Shown one piece after another: positions 1 to 8,200 of a stretch of DNA of 64,000 bases. The translations under genes and the position numbers were made by a program. The stretch is from Amycolatopsis endophytica (GTDB lineage: Bacteria > Actinomycetota > Actinomycetes > Mycobacteriales > Pseudonocardiaceae), in NCBI RefSeq assembly GCF_013410405.1, contig NZ_JACCFK010000002.1, positions 1,937,754-2,001,753 on the forward strand. Reading direction: 5' to 3'. Under the pieces are notes generated by a model that had not been told where the DNA came from, made no database searches, and was given only the letters and a program-made list of their open reading frames with translations. Each line of letters starts with the position of its first letter. Position 1 is the first letter of the stretch.

Positions 1-823
1 CCGCGGCGGGAAGCACCTTGAGCGACTTGTCGGGCGACGGGATGCGGTTGAACGCGTCGACCTCGAGGTCGATCGAGGTGATGTTGTCGCCCGAGGCGAC
101 GATCATCATCACCGAACGCTCGATGATCCTTGGCAGGTAGGGAAAAACGCTGTAGTTGAGAAGCTGCTCCGTGGACTCGGTGGTACTCCAGTGCTCGTGC
201 AGTGGCGCTTCCGTTTCCTTGAGCACCTTGAACACCTCGTACGCCTGCGGATAGGGCCAGGTCGGCCGGTCCTGGTGCGGTGTCAACGACGACATGGCCT
301 TCGTACCGCCCTTGCCGTCGAAACGGTTGCGGAGGTCCTGGAGAAGCTCGTCTTCGAGCAACCGGAAGTCGATCTCACCGTGGCAGCGCTTCAGGGTGGT
401 GTAACCGTCGACGACGGGAAGCACGGACACGAAGGCTTTCAGGCGGGGCTCGATCGCCGCCAGTATCAGCACGTGACCGCCACTGTAGGAGATGCCGAAC
501 GCGCCCAGCGCGTTCTCATCCACCTCGTCGAGCCGCTCCGCGAAGGTCACGGCGTTGCGGTAGTCCTGAATCTGGGCCCACGGATCGATGTGCTGCCTGC
601 GTTGCCCCCCGCTCTCGCCGAAGCCGCGGTAGTCGAATGCCAGGAACTGCACGTCATCGCGCCCGGCGATCCTGGCGACGTGCGGGAGCACGATCTCCTT
701 GGTGTAGCACCAGCCGCCGGCACCGATCACGGTCGGCAACGGCCCCTCGCGGCCGTCCGGCCGGTAGAGGGTACCGACAATCGTGTCTCCTTCACTGTGA
801 AACTCGACCCTGCGCTCCAACAC
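1..823 (-). CDS. alpha/beta hydrolase, partial at the window edge
   Basis: Alpha/beta-hydrolase-fold enzyme, probably acting on an ester or acyl substrate that the sequence does not identify. The start is GTG at 823, preceded by GAAGGG at good spacing. About 274 codons are present and the C-terminus lies outside the window. Near residue 33 is an oxyanion-type GAGGWC stretch, then FDYRGFGES, and the nucleophile elbow is GISYSGG (GxSxG, Ser). The catalytic Asp is plausible near VASGDNITS and the His is probably cut off. The first gene upstream on this strand is the GAF/AAA/Fis regulator. A 17-bp palindrome (917-933) lies about 100 bp upstream of the start, so the gene probably belongs to that regulon. 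Substrate and pathway are unknown. Confidence 0.8.
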   Translation of the reverse strand, partial: MLERRVEFHSEGDTIVGTLYRPDGREGPLPTVIGAGGWCYTKEIVLPHVARIAGRDDVQFLAFDYRGFGESGGQRRQHIDPWAQIQDYRNAVTFAERLDEVDENALGAFGISYSGGHVLILAAIEPRLKAFVSVLPVVDGYTTLKRCHGEIDFRLLEDELLQDLRNRFDGKGGTKAMSSLTPHQDRPTWPYPQAYEVFKVLKETEAPLHEHWSTTESTEQLLNYSVFPYLPRIIERSVMMIVASGDNITSIDLEVDAFNRIPSPDKSLKVLPAA

Positions 824-916
824 AATGTCCCTTCAGGCGCTTCTCTCGGATGAGTGTCGATTCGGGCGCTCCGGCCCTCACTGAACAGAGAATAGGTGCG
901 CTGGAAGGGGTGCCCG

Positions 917-933
917 TGTCTCATCAATGGACA
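917..933. promoter_or_regulatory. putative operator TGTC-N9-GACA (copy 1)
   Basis: The sequence TGTCTCATCAATGGACA is an imperfect palindrome in the gap between the hydrolase start (823) and the end of the regulator gene (954). The same 13 fixed positions, with only the central four bases changed, recur at 3873-3889 between the SDR and the acyl-CoA dehydrogenase. Two matching sites in the only two promoter regions of this gene group suggest a binding site for the GAF/AAA/Fis regulator encoded between them. The regulator-site link is inference. Confidence 0.55.
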
Positions 934-953
934 CGAACGTGATCGATCGTTGG

Positions 954-2735
954 TCAAGCCAGATCGAGCGCGGCAAGGCGCCGGTAGAGCGTCGCTCTCG
1001 AGATCCCGAGATCGGCCGCGGCGGCCTTCTTGTTGCCGTTCGCGGCCTGCAGCGCCGCGATGACCGCGTCACGCTCGGCCTGTTCCAGCCTCGACAACAC
1101 CCTTTTGTGCCTCGGCGTTCTGAACTGCAGGGGCAGGTCGCTGAGGCGGATCCAGGCCCCGCCACCCGCACGGTGGGCCGCCTCGACGGCACCGTGGAGT
1201 TGACGGATGTTTCCTGGCCAGTCGAACGAGGACAGTGTTCGTTTGACCGCGTCGTCGACGCGAAGGCCCGCGGGACCGGTGGTGGCGGCGATGGCGTCGA
1301 TGAGTTCCGGGATGTCCTCGGGCCGGTCGCGCAGCGGAGGCACCTCGAGCACGTGAGGGAAGCGAGCTGCCAGCAATGCGGGCGCGGTGGGGCGAGGTGA
1401 ACCGGTGGTGAACGTCCCGATGATCCATGCCGGTTCGCCGGGGCCGTCCATCCAGGAACACAGCGCAGCGAGCGCGGGCTCCTCGACCCTGTCGAGGTGG
1501 GTCAGCACCAGTGGCACCGCGCCGTTCGAAGCTCTTTCGGCGAGTTCGGCGAGTTCGGCGAGTTCGGCGAGCCATGAGCCCGGCGACCTGCTGATCACCT
1601 CGCTGACGTCGACCGTCGAGTCCCCGGTGCCGCCCGCGACCGAGGAGAACCGTCGCGCACAGGTCAGCTTGCCCGCACCGGTCTCACCGACGAGCAGCGT
1701 GTGCTGCCTCGTCTTCAACGCGTGGGCGGCTTCCCGCGCAAACCGTCGCCACACCGCGCTTCTGCCCGGCAACGCCTCCGACAACGGCGACTCCGCGGAC
1801 CGGCGAGCTCGCCGCGACGGCTCCTGCTCGGCCGCGCGCAGCTGGACGACCGCTCCCGCGAAACCGTCCCCGGCCTCGATCTTCTGGATCGTGGCGTACA
1901 CCGGCAGCTCACCCTCGCACAGGACGACCTTCCGCCTGCCGTCCGCGAGCGCACGTTCGATCTTCTCCTGCACCAACCGCCGGTCGACACCGCCCAGTAG
2001 GTCACCCGCCAGCGGGTTGGTGATCAGCAGGCGATCGTTCACGGCGATGATCGGACGACGGTAACCGCGCCGGTCCGCTCGCAGGTAGCCGTCGAGCAGT
2101 GCTCGATCGGCCGCGGCATAGCCCGAGAGCAAGCGTGTGCCTATCTCGCGTGCCGCACGGATGACCAGGGGCATCATGAGGTCGGAAGCGTCCGCGGACG
2201 CGGACACGAAGTCGATCGCCCCCTCCAAGGTGCCGGAGACGGGGTGGATGATCGGCGCTCCGAACGCGGACAGGTGGTGGTAGATCTCGGAGAAGTGTTC
2301 CGCTCCCCTGACGGCAACGGGATGTTGTTCTTCGAGGACCGTTCCGAGCGCCGTTGTTCCGGCGAGTTGCTCCCCGCAGTCGTAGCCGGGTGCGGCGGCC
2401 ACGCTGTCGAGAGCGCCGAGCAGGCGCCGGGCGCTCGCCCATCGCCCCAGCAGCTGACCCTGGGCATCGCTCACGAGCACCGCGACGGCATCGGTGTGCA
2501 TCTCGGCGAATATCGGTTCGACCACACTGCGTACCGCACGGAGGAACGCACTGTCCGGGTCCGCCTGACCGCGATGAGGAAGCTCGATCGGGCCCGTGGG
2601 GTTGACCCCGGCTGCCCTGCACCGCGCCCACGAGCGCAGGATCGTGTCCCGGACGCTACCGTCCGCGCCCTCGCCGGCCAGGAATCGCCGGCGAGCCAGC
2701 TCGATCGTTCGCTGCTGCGTGGCTGCTCTCGTCAT
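954..2735 (-). CDS. GAF / AAA / Fis-type transcriptional regulator without the sigma-54 loop
   Basis: 593-aa regulator of the AcoR-like group. ATG at 2735 is preferred because GGGGGTGG lies just upstream; a longer reading starts at 2801. Residues about 60-210 form a GAF sensor with the family stretch around CGEQLAGTTALGT and VRGAEHF. Residues about 320-520 are an AAA domain with Walker A GETGAGK and the usual WPGNIRQL block. The C-terminal 40 residues are a Fis helix-turn-helix (KKAAAADLGISRATLYRRL). The GAFTGA loop that contacts sigma-54 is absent and the ATPase is shortened, so it probably works with sigma-70-type polymerase, as known for actinobacterial members. Four tandem 9-bp units (1536-1571) encode a Leu-Ala-Glu repeat. 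It lies among the hydrolase, SDR and acyl-CoA dehydrogenase that it probably controls. Confidence 0.85.
   Translation of the reverse strand: MTRAATQQRTIELARRRFLAGEGADGSVRDTILRSWARCRAAGVNPTGPIELPHRGQADPDSAFLRAVRSVVEPIFAEMHTDAVAVLVSDAQGQLLGRWASARRLLGALDSVAAAPGYDCGEQLAGTTALGTVLEEQHPVAVRGAEHFSEIYHHLSAFGAPIIHPVSGTLEGAIDFVSASADASDLMMPLVIRAAREIGTRLLSGYAAADRALLDGYLRADRRGYRRPIIAVNDRLLITNPLAGDLLGGVDRRLVQEKIERALADGRRKVVLCEGELPVYATIQKIEAGDGFAGAVVQLRAAEQEPSRRARRSAESPLSEALPGRSAVWRRFAREAAHALKTRQHTLLVGETGAGKLTCARRFSSVAGGTGDSTVDVSEVISRSPGSWLAELAELAELAERASNGAVPLVLTHLDRVEEPALAALCSWMDGPGEPAWIIGTFTTGSPRPTAPALLAARFPHVLEVPPLRDRPEDIPELIDAIAATTGPAGLRVDDAVKRTLSSFDWPGNIRQLHGAVEAAHRAGGGAWIRLSDLPLQFRTPRHKRVLSRLEQAERDAVIAALQAANGNKKAAAADLGISRATLYRRLAALDLA
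1536..1571. repeat. four tandem 9-bp repeats inside the regulator gene
   Basis: Four exact copies of TTCGGCGAG lie in the coding sequence of the regulator. They encode repeated Leu-Ala-Glu in a helical part of the AAA domain. The array keeps the frame, so copy-number change by slippage would add or remove three residues without destroying the protein. Confidence 0.85.
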
Positions 2736-2897
2736 CGGTACCACCCCCCGCAGACCCACGTTGGTCTGTCTCAGGCCGCTCTCGACCACCTGAGCACGCA
2801 CGTCCCCAGCGGGTCAAGACCTCCTGGGGCGGATGTGCAGCGGCATACTTTCCGGGCGGTCGGGTTCCAGCGCGGATGCGAGGTCAAGGCCGGACAA

Positions 2898-3794
2898 TCA
2901 GAAGCGGGCCTTCGGCTCGCCACTCGTCGTCCAGTTGCCGTCGACGACGGAGAACTGCTTGATGACCGGCGCCATCGCCGCCTTGTTCTCCGCTGTCGCC
3001 GGGCCCATCCCGCCGGAGGCGACCAAGCCGCCGTCGACGATCAGGTTCTGGCCGGTCACCCAGGATGCCTGGGGCGAGACCAGGAAGAGCGCCGCGTTGG
3101 CGATGTCGTCCGGCTCGCCCAGCCTCGGCACCAGCGTGCCGAGCTCCGAGACCCGGCGGCTCTCGGTGCCGGGTTCGCCGTAGAACGTCAGCCCGGCTTC
3201 GGTGCCCACCGCGCCGGGCGTGACGGAGTTGACCCGGACCCCGATCTCGGCCAGTTCGTTGGCGAGGATGACCGTCATCCGCAGGACCGCGGCTTTCGCA
3301 CAGCAGTAGGACAGCAGGAAGCTCAGGTTGCCGGGATAGCCGGCACCGAGAATGCCGGTCGTCGATCCGACGAACACGATCGCGCCGCCACCGCGCTTGC
3401 GCATGTGCGGAATCACGTGCTTGGTGACCAAATAGTGCAATGTGAGAACGTTGTCCTGGGAGAACTTCCAGTCCTCGAGCGACATGTCCTCGATCGTCCC
3501 GATCCGGAACTGGGCGGCGCTGTTGTAGAGGATATCGATTCCGCCATAGGTCTCGGCAGCGAATTCGGCGAGACGATGGGCGTTCTCCTCGACGGTGAGA
3601 TCGAGCGGGTAGAGCGCCTCCATCTCGCCACCGGCCTTACGGACCAGCTCGACGGTTTCGGCGGCCGTTTCCTCGTTGATGTCGCAACCGATGATCCTGG
3701 CGCCCTCGCTGGCGTACCGCAGGGCGACATTCCGAGCGATACCCCTTCCGGTTCCCGTGATAACGGCAACCTTCCCTTCGAGTTGACCCGGCAT
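2898..3794 (-). CDS. SDR family NAD(P)-dependent oxidoreductase
   Basis: 298-aa short-chain dehydrogenase. The start is ATG at 3794; the in-frame extension to 3908 is Ser/Arg-rich, has no family resemblance and would cover the regulatory palindrome. A weak AGGTGAGG precedes the ATG. Residues 1-40 are the Rossmann start with TGTGRGIA and an acidic CDINEE end that suggests NAD preference. The cofactor-binding NSAA lies near residue 92, the Ser is in GSTTG, and the catalytic Tyr/Lys pair is YCCAK. A C-terminal WVTGQNLIVDGG is typical of the family. The gene is divergent from the acyl-CoA dehydrogenase, with the palindrome 3873-3889 between them. It probably oxidises a secondary alcohol or hydroxyacyl intermediate in the same pathway; the substrate is unknown. 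Confidence 0.9.
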   Translation of the reverse strand: MPGQLEGKVAVITGTGRGIARNVALRYASEGARIIGCDINEETAAETVELVRKAGGEMEALYPLDLTVEENAHRLAEFAAETYGGIDILYNSAAQFRIGTIEDMSLEDWKFSQDNVLTLHYLVTKHVIPHMRKRGGGAIVFVGSTTGILGAGYPGNLSFLLSYCCAKAAVLRMTVILANELAEIGVRVNSVTPGAVGTEAGLTFYGEPGTESRRVSELGTLVPRLGEPDDIANAALFLVSPQASWVTGQNLIVDGGLVASGGMGPATAENKAAMAPVIKQFSVVDGNWTTSGEPKARF

Positions 3795-3872
3795 ACGCCT
3801 CACCTTCCCGCGTGACTTGTGCGACCGTCTCGACTGTTGTGAGGATGATAGGCACGAGCCGGAAGCACTGTG

Positions 3873-3889
3873 TGTCTCAAACTTGGACA
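3873..3889. promoter_or_regulatory. putative operator TGTC-N9-GACA (copy 2)
   Basis: The sequence TGTCTCAAACTTGGACA lies in the divergent promoter region between the SDR (start 3794) and the acyl-CoA dehydrogenase (start 3941). It has the same flanks and spacing as the copy at 917-933, so one bound regulator could control both directions. The AAA/Fis regulator encoded at 954-2735 is the likely partner, by position only. Confidence 0.55.
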
Positions 3890-3940
3890 GAATCGGCGTG
3901 ATCGGCATTTGCGCCGCGAGCGGGCGTTAACATCGGCGCT

Positions 3941-5086
3941 GTGCCAGCAAAGAGACTTCTGCCGACCCCCGAAGCGGACGCGATCGTGGAGGAGGCCCGC
4001 CGTTTCGCTCAAGAGGAGTTGACGCCGCGAGCCGCCGACGAATCCGAGTCGGGGTCGCTGCGGGATGTGTTCACACGGCTGGGTGAGCTCGGCTACCTGG
4101 GCATGCCCTACCCCAGGCAGGCCGGTGGGTCGGGTCAGCCCTACGAGGTCTACCTACAGGCGCTCGAGGAGATAGGTGGCGCCTGGACCGCTGTCGGCCT
4201 CGGCCTCAGCGTCCACATTGCATCGTGCTATCCGCTCGCCACCCTCGGGACGCGCGCCCAGTCCGAACGCTGGCTCGGCGACATGCTGGCGGGCGGGCAG
4301 CTCGGTGGTTACTGCCTCTCCGAGAAACACGCCGGCTCCGATCCGGCGGCGATGCAGTCGCGGGCCCGGCGCACGCCGGAAGGGTTCGAGCTCACCGGCA
4401 GCAAGGCCTGGGTGACCCACGCCGGCGACGCCGACTTCTACACCGTGTTCGCCCGAACCTCGAAGGACCGCTCGCACGGCATTTCCTGCTTCCTGGTCGC
4501 CGCCGACTCGCCGGGACTGTCGGTACGGCGCCCGGAGCGCACGATGGGCCTGGCCGGGTCGGCTGTCGCGACGGTCGACTTCGACGGCGTCAGAATCGAC
4601 GCCGAGCGGCTGGTCGGCGGAGACGGCAGGGGGCTGGGAATCGCGCTCGAGGCGCTGGACAGCGGGCGGCTGGGAATCGCCGCCATCGCCGTCGGACTGG
4701 CCCAGGCGGCACTCGATCATTCGGTGGCATACGCGACGGAACGTGAAACCTTCGGCGAGCGGCTCATCGAGCACCAGGGCCTCGGCTTTCTGCTCGCCGA
4801 CATGGCGGCCGCGGTGGCCGGCGCGCGTGGAGCCTTGCTCGATGCGGCCCGGCGCCGCGATCGGGGCCTCCCGTTCTCACGGGAGGCGTCGATCGCGAAG
4901 CTGGTTGCCACCGACGCCGCCATGAAGGTGACGACTGACGCGGTTCAGGTGCACGGAGCATGGGGCTACACCAAGGATTCCCCGGTCGAGCGCCAGATGC
5001 GCGACGCCAAGGCGCTGCAGATCCTCGAAGGCACCAACCAGATCCAGCGCATGGTGATCGCGCGCCACCTCGGCCGCGGCCAGTGA
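3941..5086 (+). CDS. acyl-CoA dehydrogenase
   Basis: 381-aa flavoprotein of the acyl-CoA dehydrogenase family, the usual length. It introduces an alpha,beta double bond into an acyl-CoA using FAD and passes electrons to ETF. The middle domain has CLSEKHAGSD and SKAWVTHAGDAD, the FAD/substrate-binding stretches. The C-terminal helical domain has GAWGYTKDSPVERQMRDAK and then ILEGTNQIQR, in which Glu363 corresponds to the catalytic base of medium-chain enzymes. The start is GTG at 3941 with no clear Shine-Dalgarno, so a near-leaderless transcript is possible. It is divergent from the SDR, with the palindrome at 3873-3889 between the two. Chain-length preference cannot be read from the sequence. 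Confidence 0.92.
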   Translation: MPAKRLLPTPEADAIVEEARRFAQEELTPRAADESESGSLRDVFTRLGELGYLGMPYPRQAGGSGQPYEVYLQALEEIGGAWTAVGLGLSVHIASCYPLATLGTRAQSERWLGDMLAGGQLGGYCLSEKHAGSDPAAMQSRARRTPEGFELTGSKAWVTHAGDADFYTVFARTSKDRSHGISCFLVAADSPGLSVRRPERTMGLAGSAVATVDFDGVRIDAERLVGGDGRGLGIALEALDSGRLGIAAIAVGLAQAALDHSVAYATERETFGERLIEHQGLGFLLADMAAAVAGARGALLDAARRRDRGLPFSREASIAKLVATDAAMKVTTDAVQVHGAWGYTKDSPVERQMRDAKALQILEGTNQIQRMVIARHLGRGQ

Positions 5087-5144
5087 ACATCACGGGCGTG
5101 GCACCGAGGTGGCGGCGTCCCTCGCTCGCGCCGAGGCCCGCGGT

Positions 5145-6149
5145 CTAGCCTTCGCCGCCGCGGTCCGGCATGTGCTGTTCGGGGTAGCGGCCGCCCTTGG
5201 CGGCACCCTTCGGGATCAGCTCGTCGATGCGGGCCAGATCCTCCCGGTCGAGCGTGACGGCGGTGCTGGCGATCATGGTCTCGATCTGCCCGGGTCGCCG
5301 CGATCCGATGACCGGGACGATGTCGTCGCCCTGGGCGGCGACCCAGGCGATGGCCACCTGCGCGAGCGTGGCGTGCTTCGCCTCGGCGATCTCCGCCAGA
5401 TCGGCGACCAGCGCGTCGTTGTGCTCACGGTTGCCGGGCCGGAACCGCGGCATCATCGGCAGGGCGCCGCCGGTCGCGCCGCTGCCTCCGATGAGGCCCT
5501 TGGCCAGGACTCCGTACGCGGTGATGCCGATGCCGAGCTCGCGGCAGACAGCGAGAACGTCGTCCTCGATCTCCCGGCTGAACAGCGAGTACTCGATCTG
5601 CAGGTCACTGATCGGCGCGACGGCCGCGGCACGGCGAATGGTGTCGGAGCCGACCTCGCTCAGACCGATGTGCCGGACGTATCCCTGCTCGACCAGTTCG
5701 GCGATCGCACCGATCGTGTCCTCGATCGGCACCTGGGGGTCGAGCCGGGCGGGACGGTAGATGTCGACGTGATCCGTGCCCAGGCGCCGGAGCGAGTAGG
5801 TGAGGAAGTTGCGGACCGCCTCGGGCCGGGCGTCCTTGATCCCGGCCGGCATCCCGGCTGGGGTGAGCAGCTCGCCGAACTTCACCGAGAGCACGGCGTC
5901 GTCGCGGCTGCGCTCGCGCAGGGCACGCCCGACGAGGAGCTCGTTGTGCCCGGCGGCGTAGAAGTCACCGGTGTCGAGCAAGGTGCCCCCGGCGTCGAGG
6001 TAGGCGTGGATGGTGCGGACGCTCTCGTCGTCATCGGTGTGCCCGTAGGCGCCCGACATGCCCATGCAACCCAAACCAGGTGAGGAGACTGCCGGGCCGC
6101 TGCGGCCGAGGTGGCGGGTGTGGAGCGTCGCGGAAGGTGAATCGGTCAT
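5145..6149 (-). CDS. aldo/keto reductase
   Basis: 334-aa (beta/alpha)8 NADPH-dependent reductase of the group close to E. coli YajO/YghZ. The start is ATG at 6149 with GAGAGG upstream. N-terminal GLGCMGMSG and the catalytic Asp/Tyr segment LLDTGDFYAAGHNE are seen, followed by the Lys-bearing SVKFGE. In the usual tetrad the His lies in a D-x-x-x-H context, but here that position reads DIYRPARLD, so the canonical His looks replaced. The C-terminal PVIGSRRPGQI is the NADP phosphate-binding loop. The gene is convergent with the acyl-CoA dehydrogenase and divergent from the MmyB-type regulator (100-bp gap). That layout is common for MmyB regulators controlling a neighbouring oxidoreductase. Confidence 0.9.
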   Translation of the reverse strand: MTDSPSATLHTRHLGRSGPAVSSPGLGCMGMSGAYGHTDDDESVRTIHAYLDAGGTLLDTGDFYAAGHNELLVGRALRERSRDDAVLSVKFGELLTPAGMPAGIKDARPEAVRNFLTYSLRRLGTDHVDIYRPARLDPQVPIEDTIGAIAELVEQGYVRHIGLSEVGSDTIRRAAAVAPISDLQIEYSLFSREIEDDVLAVCRELGIGITAYGVLAKGLIGGSGATGGALPMMPRFRPGNREHNDALVADLAEIAEAKHATLAQVAIAWVAAQGDDIVPVIGSRRPGQIETMIASTAVTLDREDLARIDELIPKGAAKGGRYPEQHMPDRGGEG

Positions 6150-6249
6150 GCCACGAGCCTCTCCGGTCGCGCGTGCCCCGACCAGGCCCGTTGCATCCAC
6201 GGAGAGGCTCTCCCTGGCTAATCGGTCCGGCGCGGCCGATAGTGGAGGA

Positions 6250-7095
6250 ATGATCGATCGGCACGGCCTCGCTGACTTCCTCCGTCGCAGGCGGGAACGC
6301 CTGCGACCGGCCGACGTCGGCCTGCCTGCTGGTGCTCGCCGTCGGACGCCGGGTCTGCGGCGTGAGGAGGTCGCACAGCTGGCCGGCATCTCCACGGACC
6401 ATTACGCCCGGCTCGAGCAGGAGCGCGGGTCGGCCCCGTCGGAATCCGTCGTGGCCGCTCTGGCACGTGCGCTGCGATGTGATCTGGACGAACGCGATCA
6501 CCTGCTCCACCTCGCCGGATATCCGGCACCTCTGCGCCGAGCCGGACGGCACATCCGCCCAGGACTCATCGCCCTCGCGAGTCGTCTCGACGATGTGCCC
6601 GTCTGCATCTACACCGATCTCGGCGAGATCGTGTGGAAAAACGCCCTGCTCACTGCGTTGCTGGGCTACGGGGAGACCGCACCCGGCCGCGACAGCAACA
6701 TGATCTGGCGCATGTTCACCGACCCGGCGGGACACGCCCGTGTCCCCGAAGAAGACTGGGCACGTCTGGCCGCGGTACACGTCGCCGACCTGCGCGCCAC
6801 GTACTCCCGGCGTGGTGGCGACGCCGACGTCACCGCTCTGGTGAACGATCTGATCGAGGCCAGTGACGAGTTCCGCGAACTGTGGCAGCGGCACGAGGTC
6901 GGCGTCCGCCGCTCCGACCTCAAGCGCACCGTTCACCCCGAGGTGGGAACGATCGAGCTGCACTGCGAGGTCATGCTCACCCCCGACGCCGACCTCAACC
7001 TCCTCGCCTTCTTCCCCCTCGAAGGCACCGACGCCGCCGAAAAGCTCGAACTGCTGCGCGTCATCGGCACCCAGGACTTCCAGACGACCTCGTAG
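6250..7095 (+). CDS. XRE family regulator with MmyB-type ligand domain
   Basis: 281-aa regulator. ATG at 6250 follows AGTGGAGGA. Residues about 5-75 are an XRE helix-turn-helix with the family signature TPGLRREEVAQLAGIS and YARLEQERG. Residues about 100-275 form the MmyB-like (PAS-like) ligand-binding domain, with WKNALLTALLG, NMIWRMFTDP and the closing GTIELHCEVMLTPDADL. Known relatives often bind fatty-acid-like ligands and control an adjacent short-chain dehydrogenase or reductase. Here the divergent aldo/keto reductase 100 bp away is the obvious target. The binding site itself was not identified. Confidence 0.9.
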   Translation: MIDRHGLADFLRRRRERLRPADVGLPAGARRRTPGLRREEVAQLAGISTDHYARLEQERGSAPSESVVAALARALRCDLDERDHLLHLAGYPAPLRRAGRHIRPGLIALASRLDDVPVCIYTDLGEIVWKNALLTALLGYGETAPGRDSNMIWRMFTDPAGHARVPEEDWARLAAVHVADLRATYSRRGGDADVTALVNDLIEASDEFRELWQRHEVGVRRSDLKRTVHPEVGTIELHCEVMLTPDADLNLLAFFPLEGTDAAEKLELLRVIGTQDFQTTS

Positions 7096-7156
7096 ACCGG
7101 GGAACGCGAGCCGCCCACGACCACTGCGTGACAAGGCGCACCAGAAAGGCACCCGT

Positions 7157-7963
7157 ATGCCAGACATCGCTATCGCCTGCTCGATCGACAACCGCCCCTG
7201 GTCCGGTGAACAGCTCGCCGCGGTGGAGTACGACCGCCATCGTCATGTGCTTCACGAAATGACACGGCTGGGAGCCACCATCGAACACGCCGGCGGCAGG
7301 CTCACCCACGAGGAAATCGACTTCCTCGACGCCGCCGAAGCCCGCACGGCCTGCATCACCGCACGTCGGTCGTACGGGGTCGAGGGCATCACACATCTTT
7401 ACCGGGACCTGCTGCGGGCGTCCGACAGGATGTGGAAGGAGGTGAACGCGGGGAGCGGGAAGAACGCTCCCCTGCGGTTCGCCACCGCCGATGTCACAGT
7501 GACAGGGCTGCGCATCGAGGAGCTTCATGCCGCGCTCGGTCCAGCGAACCTGAGCCGCGACTACGCCTCGCTCAACCCGGACCACTACTTCATCGAAGAA
7601 GACGGCGACGGCATGCACGCGATGGAGACTTTCGGCATGTACGGCGCCCCGACCGAGATGCACCTCATCGCGGACCCCGCCATCCCGGTTCCCGTCGAAC
7701 CGGCAGCTGGATACCTGGTCCTCACGGCTGGCTCGACGAGCCTGGCCAGCGATGGCACCGAAATCAACGTCCTGGCATTCCACCAGTACAAGCCGTTGGA
7801 CAACGGTTTTGCCGTCAAACTCGGCTCGCTCTACCCGGCGGCGACACGGCGACAGATCGTCGAGGGACACAAGGTCCACATGGCCATCGAATTCCGGGCG
7901 ATGTGCGAGCTCGCGGCGGGTGCCGACGCCGGGCTGGGGGCGGACTCCGATCTCGTGAAGTGA
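7157..7963 (+). CDS. conserved protein of unknown function
   Basis: 268-aa soluble protein not recognised as a named family. ATG at 7157 is preceded by AAAGG. The N-terminal 60 residues are helical and charged (WSGEQLAAVEYDRHRH). The C-terminal part from about residue 120 looks like a mixed alpha/beta domain with conserved-looking DHYFIEEDGDG, AMETFGMYG and a final HKVHMAIEFRAM. No signal peptide or membrane segment is seen. It starts 61 bp after the MmyB-type regulator in the same direction and may be co-transcribed. It is the last apparently intact chromosomal gene before the tRNA-Val fragment. Confidence 0.75.
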   Translation: MPDIAIACSIDNRPWSGEQLAAVEYDRHRHVLHEMTRLGATIEHAGGRLTHEEIDFLDAAEARTACITARRSYGVEGITHLYRDLLRASDRMWKEVNAGSGKNAPLRFATADVTVTGLRIEELHAALGPANLSRDYASLNPDHYFIEEDGDGMHAMETFGMYGAPTEMHLIADPAIPVPVEPAAGYLVLTAGSTSLASDGTEINVLAFHQYKPLDNGFAVKLGSLYPAATRRQIVEGHKVHMAIEFRAMCELAAGADAGLGADSDLVK

Positions 7964-7976
7964 CTACCGGTGGACG

Positions 7977-8040
7977 GATACCGGGATCGACCTCTTCGGC
8001 GTGAACCATGTCCGCGTACCCGCTCTGACCTGCGGAAACC
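7977..8040. repeat. decayed second copy of the tRNA-Val attachment region
   Basis: This stretch aligns with 8150-8220, containing CTCTTCGG, GTGAAC, ATGT and CGCG blocks and CTGACCTGCGGAAA in the same order. It lacks about nine bases of the T-arm and has scattered substitutions. It reads as an older, decaying copy of the attachment site 170 bp to its right. That fits tandem or successive integration at the same tRNA locus. Confidence 0.6.
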
Positions 8041-8089
8041 TGCATACCGCGGGTGCGATCCTGCTCACAGCCCGCTCCCCACGAACGCC

Positions 8090-8124
8090 GACGGCCTGTC
8101 GACGATGATCGTCGGCAGGCCGTC
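8090..8124. terminator. strong near-perfect hairpin, likely bidirectional terminator
   Basis: Two 17-base arms (8090-8106 and 8108-8124) pair with one mismatch across a single-base loop, starting GACGGCCTGTCGACGAT. No clear T-run follows on either side. It lies between the last chromosomal gene and the tRNA fragment. A terminator or a protein-binding palindrome at the island border are both possible. Confidence 0.55.
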
Positions 8125-8144
8125 TGAACAGCTACAACAACCGG

Positions 8145-8188
8145 TGGGCGATACTGGGATCGAACCAGTGACCTCTTCGGTGTGAACT
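8145..8188 (-). other. 3' half of a tRNA-Val(CAC) gene: integration attachment site
   Basis: Read on the minus strand, this stretch holds the anticodon loop (TTCACACC), the short variable region, the T-arm GGTTCGATCC and the acceptor 3' strand ending ATCGCCCA. The 5' half (acceptor 5' strand and D-arm) is missing and is replaced by unrelated sequence. Fragments like this are left when an element integrates into the 3' end of a tRNA gene and rebuilds the full gene at its far end. Because the tRNA reads leftward, the chromosome lies to the left and the element to the right. The rebuilt tRNA-Val would then be beyond the window. The genus and exact core length cannot be fixed from this alone. Confidence 0.75.
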
Positions 8189-8200
8189 ATGTACGCGATA

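Noticed and set aside
191..942. Open frames on the plus strand across the hydrolase
   Set aside because: They are antisense to a clear GxSxG hydrolase and give Arg/Pro/Gly-rich products with no family resemblance.
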